NCBI GenBank assembly: GCA_902729315.2
Contig: LR746267.1
Location: 8,248,424-8,312,423, forward strand
Source of the DNA: Spirodela intermedia
Lineage: Eukaryota > Streptophyta > Magnoliopsida > Alismatales > Araceae
Direction: 5' to 3'
DNA: 64,000 nt
Shown here: positions 36,101 to 48,467 of the stretch, piece after piece
How the letters are laid out: each line of letters starts with the position of its first letter
Position numbering within the stretch: position 1 is the first letter of the stretch
Position numbers and translations under genes: made by a program
Notes under the pieces: model-generated
Told to the model about the DNA's origin: nothing
What the model saw: the letters and a program-made list of their open reading frames with translations, nothing else
Databases searched by the model: none

Positions 36101-39100
36101 AAAAAAGGAATCAAAAAGTAACAAGAAATTTATTATAATGTTGATGCCGGTTATACAAAGAAAGAAGAGTACTCGACCGTGCAAAAGAAACGATTGGAAC
36201 ACAGCAGGAGAAAGAATGATGCAGAAAAATTACTACGAATTACTAAATCCGAAAACCGGAGAGAGGATTTTGGCTCACAGACGCAGGCGCAGCATTACTA
36301 AATCCGAAAACTGGAGAGAGGATTTTGGCTCACCGACGCAGGCGCAGCATGGAACGGTGTAAAGCAATGAAAATGCGAGTACTCCCAAATATTTCCTGAG
36401 CCAGAAAAACTCAAAGGCTGAGTAAGAGAAGTGAGACCACAGAGATTATGCAGGAAATTAATGAAAAACACACGCTGAAGATGATAATGATCAATCACAG
36501 TCACCATAGTCCCTGGTCCATTAAATCACAGTCACCATTAAATGGATCAATATATCATTCAGAAAAATGATTGCCTTTCTGTGTTCTTTAGTGGCAAATC
36601 AACATTTATCTATTTTTCAGTGCGACCTCAACAGATAGTAACCATCCTGATTTACTTATGATACTATGGTAATGTCCTCCACAAACTTTCCAAGGATTCT
36701 TCATTCAAACTTAGTTAATTTCAGAGTTTGACGTCACAAGCAATGCCATGATTGCCCAAATACAAGACAAATACTAGGCTTTTCGTTCATAAAAAAAAAG
36801 ATTATCACCCCTAAAAAATGTATTCACACAAAAGGTAAATCAAATACGCAATACAACCAAACACACTTGTTTGAGAACATAGAAACGAAACTTTCTATAG
36901 CATCTTCAAGATTTTAACAGTATTACCTCGTCACTTGGAAAAATAAACGTTGATGGCCTCAGGTTGTGATAATCCTTCAAATAATCTAATGGCTTGAATC
37001 CTAAAAGACGAAGACAATTGGGTGCAAGTCTCTTTATTTCCGATAACTCATCAACCGAAAATAGAACCTTTTCTCTGCAATTAAAGACCATCGGGCAGCA
37101 GTAAGTGATGTGAATATACTCCAAGCACAAAACAACTCTCAGTTTTTCCTAAAATGGAATTAATGAAAAGTTATAATCTGGAAAACTTAGAAGGGATTCC
37201 GTAACAACAGATTTGAGGTTAACACCAAGAGAAAGTTTGTGGACATGATAAATCGTTTTCAGGGGAACACCTAGGGATTAGAGAAATCACTTCCAGTCCC
37301 TAATTCTGAATTATGGGATTTATGGTTACAGAGGAAGTTTGTTAAAACGAATTGGGTTAGTGCCAAACTTGCCATCGCTAATTCCAGGCACTACCCTTGG
37401 ACTCCTGATCAGCACACACGGAGGATGCACACTAACTTCCCTTAGCAATCCTTAAAAGCGCAATGAGACCCCACAGCCAACTTGACATATGAAGCAAATG
37501 GAATTAGGGAAAGTTGAAGATGGGTACCACTTCCCAAGGTGAGCTCTATGTACTAACTGAGACCTCCACCGTGTAGGAAGAAGAATAGTTATGATACTGA
37601 AGTCCACAACAAATGCGAAAGATGTAGGGCTATGGCGACATCTATCAGAGTTTTGTTATCTGTAGGCATTATTAATGGAAATTGTTTTTTAGAAAGTGTT
37701 ACCAACTAAAAGTAGATCAAAGAAACAAGGAATGAAACTATAGAGAAAAACAGAAAAAACAGGTAGATACCCTACCCCAGTACACTTACAAGTAAAACAC
37801 AGTGACAAGTTTCCTGGTTATAGCTCAAAAAGAAATGCCCACAACCATGAAACTAAAAAATAATTTTTTTCTGTCAAGACATTGATAATAGGTGCAATGA
37901 AAGAACAGAAAATAGATACCTATCAACATCACATAAAGAAAAGAACAGAAGGGCACGAATTATGAATAGAAGGCTAACTAACACTGAGTGTGGATACTAA
38001 CCCTTTGTACGTAAAGAAACGTTTCGCTGGCTCCTGTAGTAGAGCACCAGTGTCGTCACAAATAAATGACCTTTCTGGCTACACAACGAAACGATATATT
38101 TTTCAAATCAAAATCTATTTCCAACATACTAGGAACATATTTGATGATGAAACGAATTTACAACGTTGAGAACCCTCAAGCAATACAAGCTCAAAGGAAC
38201 CATTGCTGGTGAAAATCGGGTAAACAAATGTCACCATTTATTCATAGATGCAAGGAAAAGTAGAGTGCTTAGCAGGACAAAAGCCAAATCAATGCCATAT
38301 TTTTCCCATCCTGCTTGTGATAGAAAATATTAATGATCCCAATTCAAGGAAATGAAGAGTCTTATTCATTTTTTTCAGGCATAAACTTCGTTGCTAGTCA
38401 GACCGAAATCCGCAGTATAGGAACCCTATCGTGGATGTTTTTCCTTTTCTTCATTCTATTTTCATAGAAAATGGGGTCTTGTCAAAGTGGATCTGTTTGT
38501 TCCTACTGTGATTTTAGACTGGAATTGAAGTTGGTTTACCTTTAGGGGTAGATTAGAAACAGAATCAAGCCAAGTAACTGCCCCTGCCAAAACCAAAAGG
38601 CTTCCACTTAGACAAAACTCATGAATTCCATTGCATACTAGATATTGACGATAGATGATAGTACAAGAAAATATCTGACTAACAATATACCTGGTACCGT
38701 GGGACGAATCAAAGCATATGAGTTCACTTCTATAGAGATTCCGTCAGATATTAAAAATGCTAATGTTTTGACTTTGCGCTTATTAAACATTCGCTTTTTC
38801 AACTGATCTTTCATATCTTCTAACCTGAAGTTCGGAATAACATGTGATTAATTTTCTCCAACACATCATCGGCATGTGAAGAAAAATTAAAAACACAGAT
38901 AAATAATACGAAAAAATGGAAAAAGAGATCAATAGGCAAGTCTTGGATTACAAAATACGAGGTAGAGCACAACAGGTAAGAATGAATGTTGATGATAACA
39001 CTTTCCCAATGAATGTGGGTAAAAAGGTAAATTTACCGTGCTTCTTCATATGTGATGAAAAAACTAAGAGACAAAAAATTAAAGATTTCAAGAGAGTGCT

Positions 39101-42100
39101 TAAGAGTGTGTCAGACATACACCTGCCATATAGGCGCTAGTTGTCAGGGAACCTTACTTGTCAGGTAAGAATAGCAATAGCAGCTGCCCTAAAAGATATT
39201 GTAGACAGATAAATTATGACCAATAATTTTTAACATTACATTACACGTTTTTTTTTTCAGCAAGTTTAATCTCATGGCATGCTACAAAAAATTCTTGCAT
39301 AAATAAATTTAAAAACTAAAAATATTCCTACTATGAGTAACATCAAAGAAAAAAGGCGTTATAGGAGCCCCTTCTGGTAACTAAATAAAAAATGAGCATT
39401 TTCATCTAGAAGATGATAAAGGAATGCTACAGAGGTCTAAGAGCAAAAATCCAAACCTTTCTCCGGCAGATGACACAAAATGAGAAATCTCCTTGCTCTC
39501 CAACCCAAGAAGTCCCTGAAGCTCACACGTTTAAGCATTTACTACGAAATCGTTTTGATCTGACAATCGCATGTGATAAATCCAGAAAAACATGAGCATA
39601 CAACATAAAACTTGGAAACATCGAATTTTCCATCTGGCCTGCTCAAAGGAAGAAGCTCGATGGATATACCAAGGTCTTGTGCATCCTTGCAAAAATCATA
39701 AAACCAAGGAAATACTTTGAAATTGGAAGTCCCATCATATCAATGAAAACAAGAAAATGAAATAAAGTCCGAACATACTTTTGCACGTTGCGTAGTAGTT
39801 TTGATCATATCTCTATGTAATACCCCTGAAATACTACCAAAAGGATCATCTTCATTTGTGAACATGAGTATTCTCTTGCTTGCTGTTTTTAAAGACCTGG
39901 AAGTAAAAATAAAAATTAATAGAAAAGACCCAACGTCAAACAAAAAACTACAGGCTATAGATACTACTGAATCAGGTTGAAACAGCCAGAGAGTAGGCAA
40001 ATGTGGCAGAAAAAAATGATGGCGCATCGCTTTTTACTATGAAGTACCCTTTCCGCAGTAAAGCCTGTGCTACCCAAAGAGAGTTGTATATTGTATTCTC
40101 CTTAGAACCAGGAAAAATACTATAGCAGCTTCCGATCTTGTTTAGAAAGGATTCTGAAATTGGCACATATCGAGAACAAAAAGTTAAATATGGCTGATTA
40201 ATATAAAATAAGAAAGAAGAATTTTTAACTGAGAGAAGTTAAAATTTGAGGCATGCAGTATCCGGCGACCAAGGTACTCAAAATAAGATTTTGATAAAGG
40301 ATAAAACTCTAGAAAAATTTGCAGTACAACAAAACAATACACTGATAAGAACATGTCTAAGGGAATCCATATTATCCTGATGCTCCAGAGACATAGAAGC
40401 TGAAGCACTAAATAGAAGCAAAATTATGATAACTTTTCGAACAAATTCACTACAAAGATTAAATATAAAACTCCATACGTGCATATGATACCAATTCACC
40501 AGCATTATTTTGAAGTATCTGTAAGGAAATCCTTCGAAATTCCACCTTAAGTCCATGAGTCGTGTGATTTTTTCGATAATTTGAAGATGTGAAAACCATT
40601 AAGCATCGTAAAGATCTTACCCTCCATTATACTGAACTCCTTAATTAATCCTGCTGTGGCCCTATCAAGCGATTCACGGTCCACCACATTGAATACATAC
40701 ACCCCAGTTAAGTCCTGCAAGTTTTTCTTTTCTTTCTGAAAGGTTCAAACAATAACAAACAAATATTTTAGGAATATTGTGAGATTCAACGTTTAAAATA
40801 CCAACTAGATTACAATGTTTCATCACAGCAGCAGTTGAAAAGCTGGTGGCAGATTGCCACGAGTTGGTATACAAGCCAGACATTCAGTTTGGTTCTTCAA
40901 AGATAAATCATTTGGTGAAAATAGGAAAATGTAATCAATATCTGAAATATCCTTGAGACTGGTAACGGTACTAACATACAGGAACCACCATCAACAAAAA
41001 AAAAAAACTGCTACACCTTAGGGGAAAAAATGGCGTTCACCAAGCAGCCAAAGTGGTCAAAGGGACTGCACAAAATCTGGGGATTTTCAAAATAAAAGAT
41101 AACTGCAATTAAATACCATCTGAAGATTCGCTGCAATTAAACTTCCATACATGTATTACATTAAAATAATGTTTCATTGTTTAAAAATTATATGATAAAA
41201 ATTTTATTTATTCTACACTGACTAACTAGGCACCATTGAACGGATTGATTATAATATTACTCACTTTATTTCAAAATAAAATTTTTGATAATTTCAGTTT
41301 CAATGTCAAATTTGGAAAATATAACATGATAGCTATGCAATCCGTCCTTTACATTGACCGAAATTCTGTTCCAGTTTTTCTAGAACTTTTGGAAAATTTT
41401 ATTTTTTACGTAGCAAATCAATTAAATGTATCATTAACATTTCCGGATTCCGACGTGATAGTGATTAAAAATAAATTAGCATTTGTTTTTAGTCTAAACG
41501 ATCGAATCATATTGTACAGCTAAAATTCCCTCCCCCAAATGAAAAATCCACAGTCATAGCAAGTAGCTTTCAACTCGAGGAAAACAACATGAAAATAGAT
41601 AAACCATAGGATTTGAATTTCAAGACGTCATCAAACTTTCAACTATATTCCTCCCTGCAATAGAAGTGTAGTAAAAATATAACTTACAGTGTTGAAGAAA
41701 CAAATCGCGACTTCATCATATGATCTACTGATAATTTGAGTCTTCAAGGACTGTAAAACGCAATTTACAGCAATATGAAAATGTGTCTCCCCTTTTTCGT
41801 CTTCCTGAAATGAACCAAACACCAAGCGAACTTCATCATGTAAGGGCATTAATTAAAGAGGTATATTTATAATAAGTATCAGGAGTTTTATAACTTGAAA
41901 ACGTAAACTCTAGACCATGGCTGCTGATCATGATTAATAAATGTAAGCACATTTAAATATTAATATAACTTTAACAGGCATAATTGATGAAGAAAACATA
42001 TTCAACTAGAAAGAATTCAAACCGAATAAGCTCCGGGTCAAGATGGTAAAACGGAGGATATTTTGGGTCAAAAACATGCTCTAATCCTGCCTTCTAGTTT

Positions 42101-43269
42101 CATACCCATTCTGAGAGGGTTGAATACCAAGTTCTTACACATGAACTATTTTATCCAGGTAGTATAGGGAATGTATCAAGATAAAAACACCACAGAAAAG
42201 CGGTGATCAACTAAAGTATCTCCGCCTCATGCGCCATGCTTGCTTTGAAACTTATATATGGATGAGAAACGAATAAGCATAACCTAAAACCTAAGCAAAA
42301 TTCGATGATTGGCTTGCAATGAGAATTGGTCCGACATTTAAAGAAAATTTAAAATGTTTCCGAACAAAGAAAAAGAACAGGATAAATAATAATGCATCGC
42401 ACCTTATGACTCTAGAAAAAAAAATCGTATGGATCGAAGGCCATAATTTATTTTAATTACTCTAGTTAAAATAAAATACATGCAAAAGTAGAAAGGCAAT
42501 TCCTCATAAATATAGGTATTGCATAGCCTATCAAACTTTGAATGTGTTCGAATTTACGACCTGTGTTTACTATTTGAGGGATATTTTACGATTGAGAAAA
42601 GAACTATACACTTTCGAAATCGAATTCGGAAAATTCTAACCATAGAATGAAAGAAAAAAGCCGCACGTACACAGAAACAGGGAGTTAAAAAGCAATAGAT
42701 ACATCATAGAACGAGCTAGTATCTCCCAAAACCTTTGACGAACAAAATCTGGACTTACACTACAACAAAGAGAAGAAGAAAAATTCCGTAAGTTCTACTC
42801 ACCACGGCAGCAGTTAGGATAAAAATTCCAACAATCTAAACCTCGGTAACAAAAATGATGACAATGTTGAGCATCACAAGCTCGACAACGAGGTTTCTTC
42901 CCACCGAAGGAAGCATACACAAAGAGAATGAAAATCTAGCTGACGGCGCATAGGATCGGGACATTTTCCGCATAATACAGAATTTTCAAAGGAATCAATG
43001 AAATTCTGAAGAAATCCCCACATGCTGACTGAAGGGAACGAACATCCGGGGAGACGCGTCGATGAGGTAGACTACGAGCTCTTTGTTCGCCTCCCTCTCC
43101 TACAAACCAAAAAACAACATGCCTGAAACGTACAGAACCGAGAGAGAGCTGGGACCTAAAAAGCACGAAGAAAAAGAAGAAGCGAGAAGCACGCTCACTA
43201 ACGCACCTGGAAGAGCTCGCTGTCGGAGTCCGAGTCGTCCCGGAAGAGGTCTTCCGGGTCGATATCCAT
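33140..43269 (-). CDS. KU70: Ku70 subunit of the DNA end-binding Ku complex
   Basis: Binds DNA double-strand ends with Ku80 for non-homologous end joining and protects plant telomeres; nuclear. Exons in order of transcription: 43207-43269, 43022-43099, 41688-41804, 40621-40735, 40048-40153, 39779-39896, 39602-39685, 39457-39515, 38691-38824, 38540-38583, 38002-38078, 36927-37074, 36334-36395, 35922-35982, 35452-35544, 35258-35378, 33827-33929, 33535-33730, 33140-33253. They join in frame to 630 residues, against about 621 in Arabidopsis. An acidic start (MDIDPEDLFRDDSDSD) leads into the von Willebrand-like domain (ELVVYLIDASPRMF, FTNEDDPFGS). The Ku core follows (FLISDGISIEVNSYAL, LLGFKPLDYLKDYHNLRPST). 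The last exon (residues 594-630) is a C-terminal SAP DNA-binding motif, LKDLTVVELKYYLTAHNL. Intron 15 has a GC donor, and a small tandem duplication covers the exon 13 donor. Confidence 0.95.
35379..35451 (-). other. Short GC-AG intron in KU70
   Basis: The intron between exons 15 and 16 starts GAG|GCAAGA, the classical GC-donor context, and ends CTTGCAG. It is 73 bases long. The join CCAGAAGAG/CATTACTTG keeps the Ku70 frame (YPEEHYLNDD). Confidence 0.85.
36239..36348 (-). repeat. 55-base tandem duplication across the KU70 exon 13 donor
   Basis: Two adjacent 55-base units (36239-36293 and 36294-36348) differ at two positions. The unit nearest the exon contains the exon 13 end and donor CGTCG|GTGAGCC. 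The second, now intronic, unit carries a copy of both (CGTCT|GTGAGCC). Reading through the first donor meets TGA at once, so only the first donor gives Ku70. Confidence 0.93.
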
Positions 43270-44065
43270 GGCCAGATGAGGTGACCCCCCCTTCTCTCCC
43301 TACTTGGGGAAAACAGAGGAAGCTTACTACCTTCCTCTTTCCCGCGCTCTGGAAGAGACGATTGCGCAGTCTACCCCACCCAGGAAGAGTGACGGCAGGC
43401 GGGAAAACTCATCCGGCGTTTCGTTTCTTCTTCCGGAAGCCACACTCCTAGCAGCGCCAGAAAGGGACACGTACCCCCCTGGGACTTTCCTTCGATCTTG
43501 TCTAATTAATCCCTTGGGGCCCAACTCCCAAATAAATATATAATTAATCATATAATCATCAAAATAGTAAAATACGGAGAAACAATACCAAAAATCCGGT
43601 TATAGTAGAGAGATTCTTATTTATGACCGAATCGATAATAATTCCCAAATTTCGCCAAAGTGGAACGTGAATAGATGGGAAATTAGTTAGTGGGCCGGGC
43701 CCAAAATTGGGCCCACGTTTCTTGTATTAGTAGCAAAAAAGACCCACTAGGCCCATAGAGAGCACCAAGAAAATTCTATTGCTAATACGGCCTCCGAGAA
43801 GAGCCCACGAGGAACAAACTGGCTGTCCATAGAGCCGATACCCATCATTTTCATCTTTAGGGAAACTAGACAAAAAGACTTCAATTTTCTACTACGATGA
43901 GCATGAAAATAGAGAGCCGGGTGAGAGAAATAAAAGAGGGGCTTTTAGTCCCACAAGAGGTCGATCTGAACATCCCTAACCCATCATCATCATCATCTGC
44001 ATCTTCATCTTCCCTGCCGATCTGGGCAAGCTGGCAGAACAGGTGCTCTACCGGGTTTCACTGGA
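43270..44065. other. KU70 promoter and KH-gene 3' flank
   Basis: Both neighbours are on the minus strand, so this is the start region of KU70 and the 3' flank of the KH gene. A TATA-like box is not obvious. ORFs here are short and lack family features. Confidence 0.5.
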
Positions 44066-47000
44066 TTAGTATCCATAGCTGGCCCCGTATGCAGAGCCAT
44101 AGCTCCCGCCACCGTGGGCGGTGGGGCCGTGCGGCTGGTAGGAGCCATAACCCGGCTCGCTGGGCGCCGCCTTCTGAGCCGAGCCTGCCGCCTCGGCCAT
44201 GAAATTCTGCAAAAGGAGCGGATCCGATCAGAGAGAGAAGCAAGCACGGCACAGAACAAAATACCTGGTATGATGCGGGGTGACCCACCTGGATCAGCTG
44301 CTGGGCGGTCTGCACCTGGCTCGCGCTGCCATTGATCTCCACGGTCATCTCCCCCGGCACGCCTCTCGTCTCCTGTATCGTGATGGTGGCGCCGCTGGCT
44401 CGGCGGATGTAGCTGATGCTGGCGCCCGCAGTCCCTATCACGGCGTCAGCATAAGAGAGCGGAATCTGCATCCGCTGGGTCACCTGCAGAGAATAATTCA
44501 CCAAAACTACCATATATCCAGTGCACACCAGACTTACCCCCCCCCCCCCTTTTTTTTTTTTTACTGGGTAATCAAATTTCTATATTTGGGAAGAAGAAGC
44601 AGACCTGGGTTATGAGTGAGGATTGCGGAGGCGCCATTGGCGGCCCTTCCCGTCCGTAAGCAGAGAGGCCATGGTAAGACTGCTTATCCATGGGGGAGAG
44701 GTCCGATGATGAATAGAACTTGTCGTGGCCCCTTGGCGGCAAGAAGGGGGGATTGCTGCCATAACCCGCACCGCCGCCGGCACTCGGCGGGAGGCCCTGG
44801 GAGTGGCCCCAGGGTTGGGGCGGCAGGGAACTCTGCTCCGCACGCACACTGGACATAGAAATCTGCCACAGAAGATGGAGAATTATTTAAGCAATGTATC
44901 TTCTACTAACGGAAGCTGGTGCAGGGTACCTACATGCATCTCAAAGAGGGGGAGCACGCTCCGGTCGACCAGAAATTTCCTCAATTGCCCAGCGACGAGC
45001 TCCACCGCCTTGTGGACGCCACCGGGTTCCCCTTGTATCTCCACAACTCTGTCCTCTTGCAAGGCAAATGCCGGGATGTCTTCTGCTATCAGAGGACTAT
45101 TAGAGATCGGAATGAGGGATGGGGATGGATGGGGATCAGAATCAGAACATGAAACGAACTCCCCACCATCCGATCAAGAGACCCAAGCAAGAGGTTTGAC
45201 CGAGAGGTGGGTTTGTTCATACCAAGGACGCGGACGACAGAATTAGAGGTCTCTTGGATCGATTTTATGGTGGCGCCCTGCCTGCCGATCAAGCTCCCGC
45301 CTTGCGTGGCAGCGACCAGCAGCCGGGTTGTAACGTTCCCACCAGAGGCACTGCCAGGTTCACTGTCCAAGCCATCAACAATGCGTTTATGCACCCGCAG
45401 CAGGCCGTCAATAGCTGGAGGAAGGGAGGCATCTGGCTCCTCCTTTGCAGAGACCATGACCTGTGAAAAGGATCATAAAATACCAAAGATTAATAGTTTA
45501 TATGAAATGCCCGCAGAATAATTAAAGACAAAGGGAAGAACCACCGATGCCAGAGAAAGTCGAGAAGAATCGGTAATGAATCCCATTTTATATATAACAC
45601 AAAATCAGATGCTTTCTCGTGCTTTAAATAAAAGAGAAATACAGGATGAACCAACTACACGGAGTTATTGGCATGGCTATCACTTCCAGAGTTCAACAGT
45701 AAAGACTTCTTTTTTAACTGTCAACAATTGAATTTTTTTTCAGTCCATTACTTACAAATGGTGAGATTTGTATGAAACCAAGTTCTTCAGGATTGACAAA
45801 TAACAATGAAATAGTATAAGCTAAAAAACATTTGGTGGCACAATGGGGATGTAAACCCACATAACCTGGGCCTCTTATTTAAGTAGATTCTTGAATCGAA
45901 CCAAAGCCAAAGAACACCCTGACATGCTGGCAGCGATGTGATACAAGATTTTCTTAAACCATAGCCACTTGCCATGAATTGTTTGACCCATGCCCCCCCC
46001 TCCCAACTCCATGCTCCTGCACTGGGCCAAAATTCAACGGGATTTTGAGCATGCTGGTGGATTCATGATGAAACTTTTGCATAAAGGATATAATTGTCAG
46101 ATGATGGTCTCTGTCAACAGGGGAAGCGAAAGGCGACAATCAGTGCGACTCAGCCTAAATCTTAAGTCTTGGATGATGAAACTTTGGGAAGGTAAGGGAA
46201 TGCAAGCATCGAACCTAATTACCGAAGGCAAAATTATCTTTGAAAGCATAAGAGGCGATGCACCCTTCATCTTGCTTTCAAAATTTTCTTTCCACAAGGA
46301 ATAAAAAAGAACAGTCATAAAAGATGAACCCCCTCCTCTCTATGAACAGAAAGAAGAACACTCCTCTGAATATCCTAATACTCTCATCTCCCATGAAGAA
46401 TGTAACTGGACTGCATAATTCCCAAGAATATGTTATCATAATTAGGAAGAATCAATTTCAAACATATAATCTACTTAATGAAGAGAAGATGCAATATGAA
46501 GATCAAGGTACAGTTCACAGTCCAAACGTTTCCACATGGCACCTAAAATTACTCAAACAGCTATATTACATCAAAAACAAAAAAAATATTTGCTTTACCC
46601 TGAGTAGCACAACATGGTTGCATTTTTTGTAAAAGTAATGCAACATCTATGAGCTGACTGTAAGAACAGTCAAGTTTACCCTATAAACTTATCTGATGAT
46701 TTTCATTTCTCTAAAGAAGAACATTCAATTATGTCGGTTTCAAGTTTCGTTTTTTTTTGTTATTACGTACTACAGAGGACAGAACTTGCATGCTTGATTC
46801 AGCTATTTCATTAAGCGGCAAGATCCAGACTAGACTCTCACCTGGAAACGATATTTCACAAGAAACTGCAAGAGTATATTATTTGCTGCCATAAAGAGAT
46901 CAACAGCAGTTGATGTTAAGCACCTAGGTTTTCTTCTCAGACAAACTCGGAATTTGCAAAAGAATTTAACACACAAGTCAACAGTGTCCCACATGCTTGG

Positions 47001-48467
47001 CAAGCTACTTGCTCTGATTAAAGGCGTAGCAATAGCCACTGCACAAATAAATGGCGCAAAATAAGGACAAAGAGAAAAAATGTACAACTATACCACATCG
47101 GTCGCAAAAGGATAAAACCTTAGTGCGAGAGTCCTCTATAAAGTGAATCCTCCTCCCCCTCCCACTCTAGCAGATAGATGCTTGCTCAACACACGTTGCT
47201 CTGCAATCAAAATTTACTTTTTCAATATCACATCGTTGCTAAATTTTTAACGTGTATTATTTCCCTTTTCAGATTCAATTGTGAGTTCTAGCCCTCTACT
47301 AACACTTATGTACGGTCAATTAGGATATTATCCTTTTGTGTGATAATATTTTGCTTCAAACAAGCCATCTAGTCTCTTTTACTTCTCTTAGTTCCCAATG
47401 AACAGCTGTTGTCCAATGCAACAACTAGATGACCATGATATGGATTAGCCCATGAGATCAAGACGTTGTTTCAAAAATGCCACATCACACAGTTTGATGG
47501 AATTACATTTTACAACCCTTAACTTGATCTGAGGCTGATCCTGAGAAAGAAGATATATGGGCAAACAGTTGTTACAAATGCTGGTGAAACAAGTAACATA
47601 TGACAACAGCTAGATTTCAATCAGAACATTCTCCTTCTTTATAATTAAGACATTATCCTTTAGTGTGATAATATTTTGCTTCAAACAAGCCATCTAGCCT
47701 CTGTCTTTTACTTCCCTTAGTTCCCAATGAACAGCTGTTGTCCAATGCAAAAACTAGATGACCATGATATGGATTAGCCCATGAAATCAAGATGTTGGTT
47801 CAAAAATACCACATCACACAGTTTGATGGAATTACTTTACAACCCTTAACTTGTTGATCTGAGGCTGATGCTGAGAAAGAAGATATCTGAGCCAACAGTT
47901 AGTTAAAAATGCAGGTGAAAGAAGTAACATATGGCAACAGCTACATTCCAAGAGGGGAGCAAATGAAACGTGAATCCCACAGTGAAAACTTCCGAAGCAA
48001 GTTAAACCAACCAGACACAATTCACACTGGCAAGCACTTCCAAAGCATGACAAGAATGCAATCTGGCAAAGTTTTTTTAAAAAAACCAAACTAAAATTAC
48101 ATCTTGTAAGATTTAGTAGGAGAAATAAGCCATATAAATAATTTAATCTGGATATTTCCCGAAAATATTGAATGATCAAAGAACTCACAATTCTTTCTTG
48201 AGCACCCGGAGGAGCATCAAGAACCTTAATTCGAGATCTAGATTCCTCACACATTTTCTTAACAAACTCTCCTTTGCGACCAATGATACTGCCAACCTTC
48301 TGTGCAGGGACCAGTACTCGAAAAACACTCTCCCCAGGCCACCCCGGCCACTTCTTTTCTCCAGCCGCAACATCTGAGCCATCAATATGACCTCCTTTCG
48401 GTGGAGATTCTGAGTTTGGCTCTGCAGCCACGTCATGTTCAGAAGCATTTTCCGCAGATCCAGACAT
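44066..48467 (-). CDS. FLK: Triple KH-domain RNA-binding protein, FLK type
   Basis: Poly(C)-binding-like nuclear RNA-binding protein. Arabidopsis FLK (FLOWERING LOCUS KH DOMAIN) promotes flowering by lowering FLC. Coding exons: 48189-48467, 45223-45460, 44934-45085, 44605-44862, 44289-44483, 44066-44206, giving 420 residues in frame. Three KH domains have intact GXXG loops: GRKG at residues 63-66, GRQG at 152-155 and GTAG at 326-329. The [11 protein letters not shown] lead-in and the [11 protein letters not shown] stretch are typical of FLK. A Gly/Pro-rich linker ([23 protein letters not shown]) separates KH2 from KH3, and the tail is Gly/Tyr-rich ([15 protein letters not shown]). The ATG is preceded at 48473-48474 by an acceptor (TCTCAG|ACGGTATC), so an intron lies in the 5' UTR. 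Orthology to FLK rather than to a PEPPER-like paralogue is likely but not proven. Confidence 0.9.
44537..44563. repeat. C10-T13-type homopolymer run in KH-gene intron 4
   Basis: A run of C directly followed by a run of T on the plus strand (on the transcript, A then G), close to the exon 5 side. Such tracts are prone to length change and sequencing error. Confidence 0.85.
47319..47945. repeat. Direct duplication of about 320 bases in KH-gene intron 1
   Basis: 47319-47630 is repeated at about 47643-47945. Shared landmarks are GTGATAATATTTTGCTTCAA, CAATGAACAGCTGTTGTCCA, ACTAGATGACCATGATATGG and GAGAAAGAAGATAT. Copies differ by scattered substitutions and 1-5 base indels. It lies inside the 2.7 kb intron between coding exons 1 and 2. 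Confidence 0.9.
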
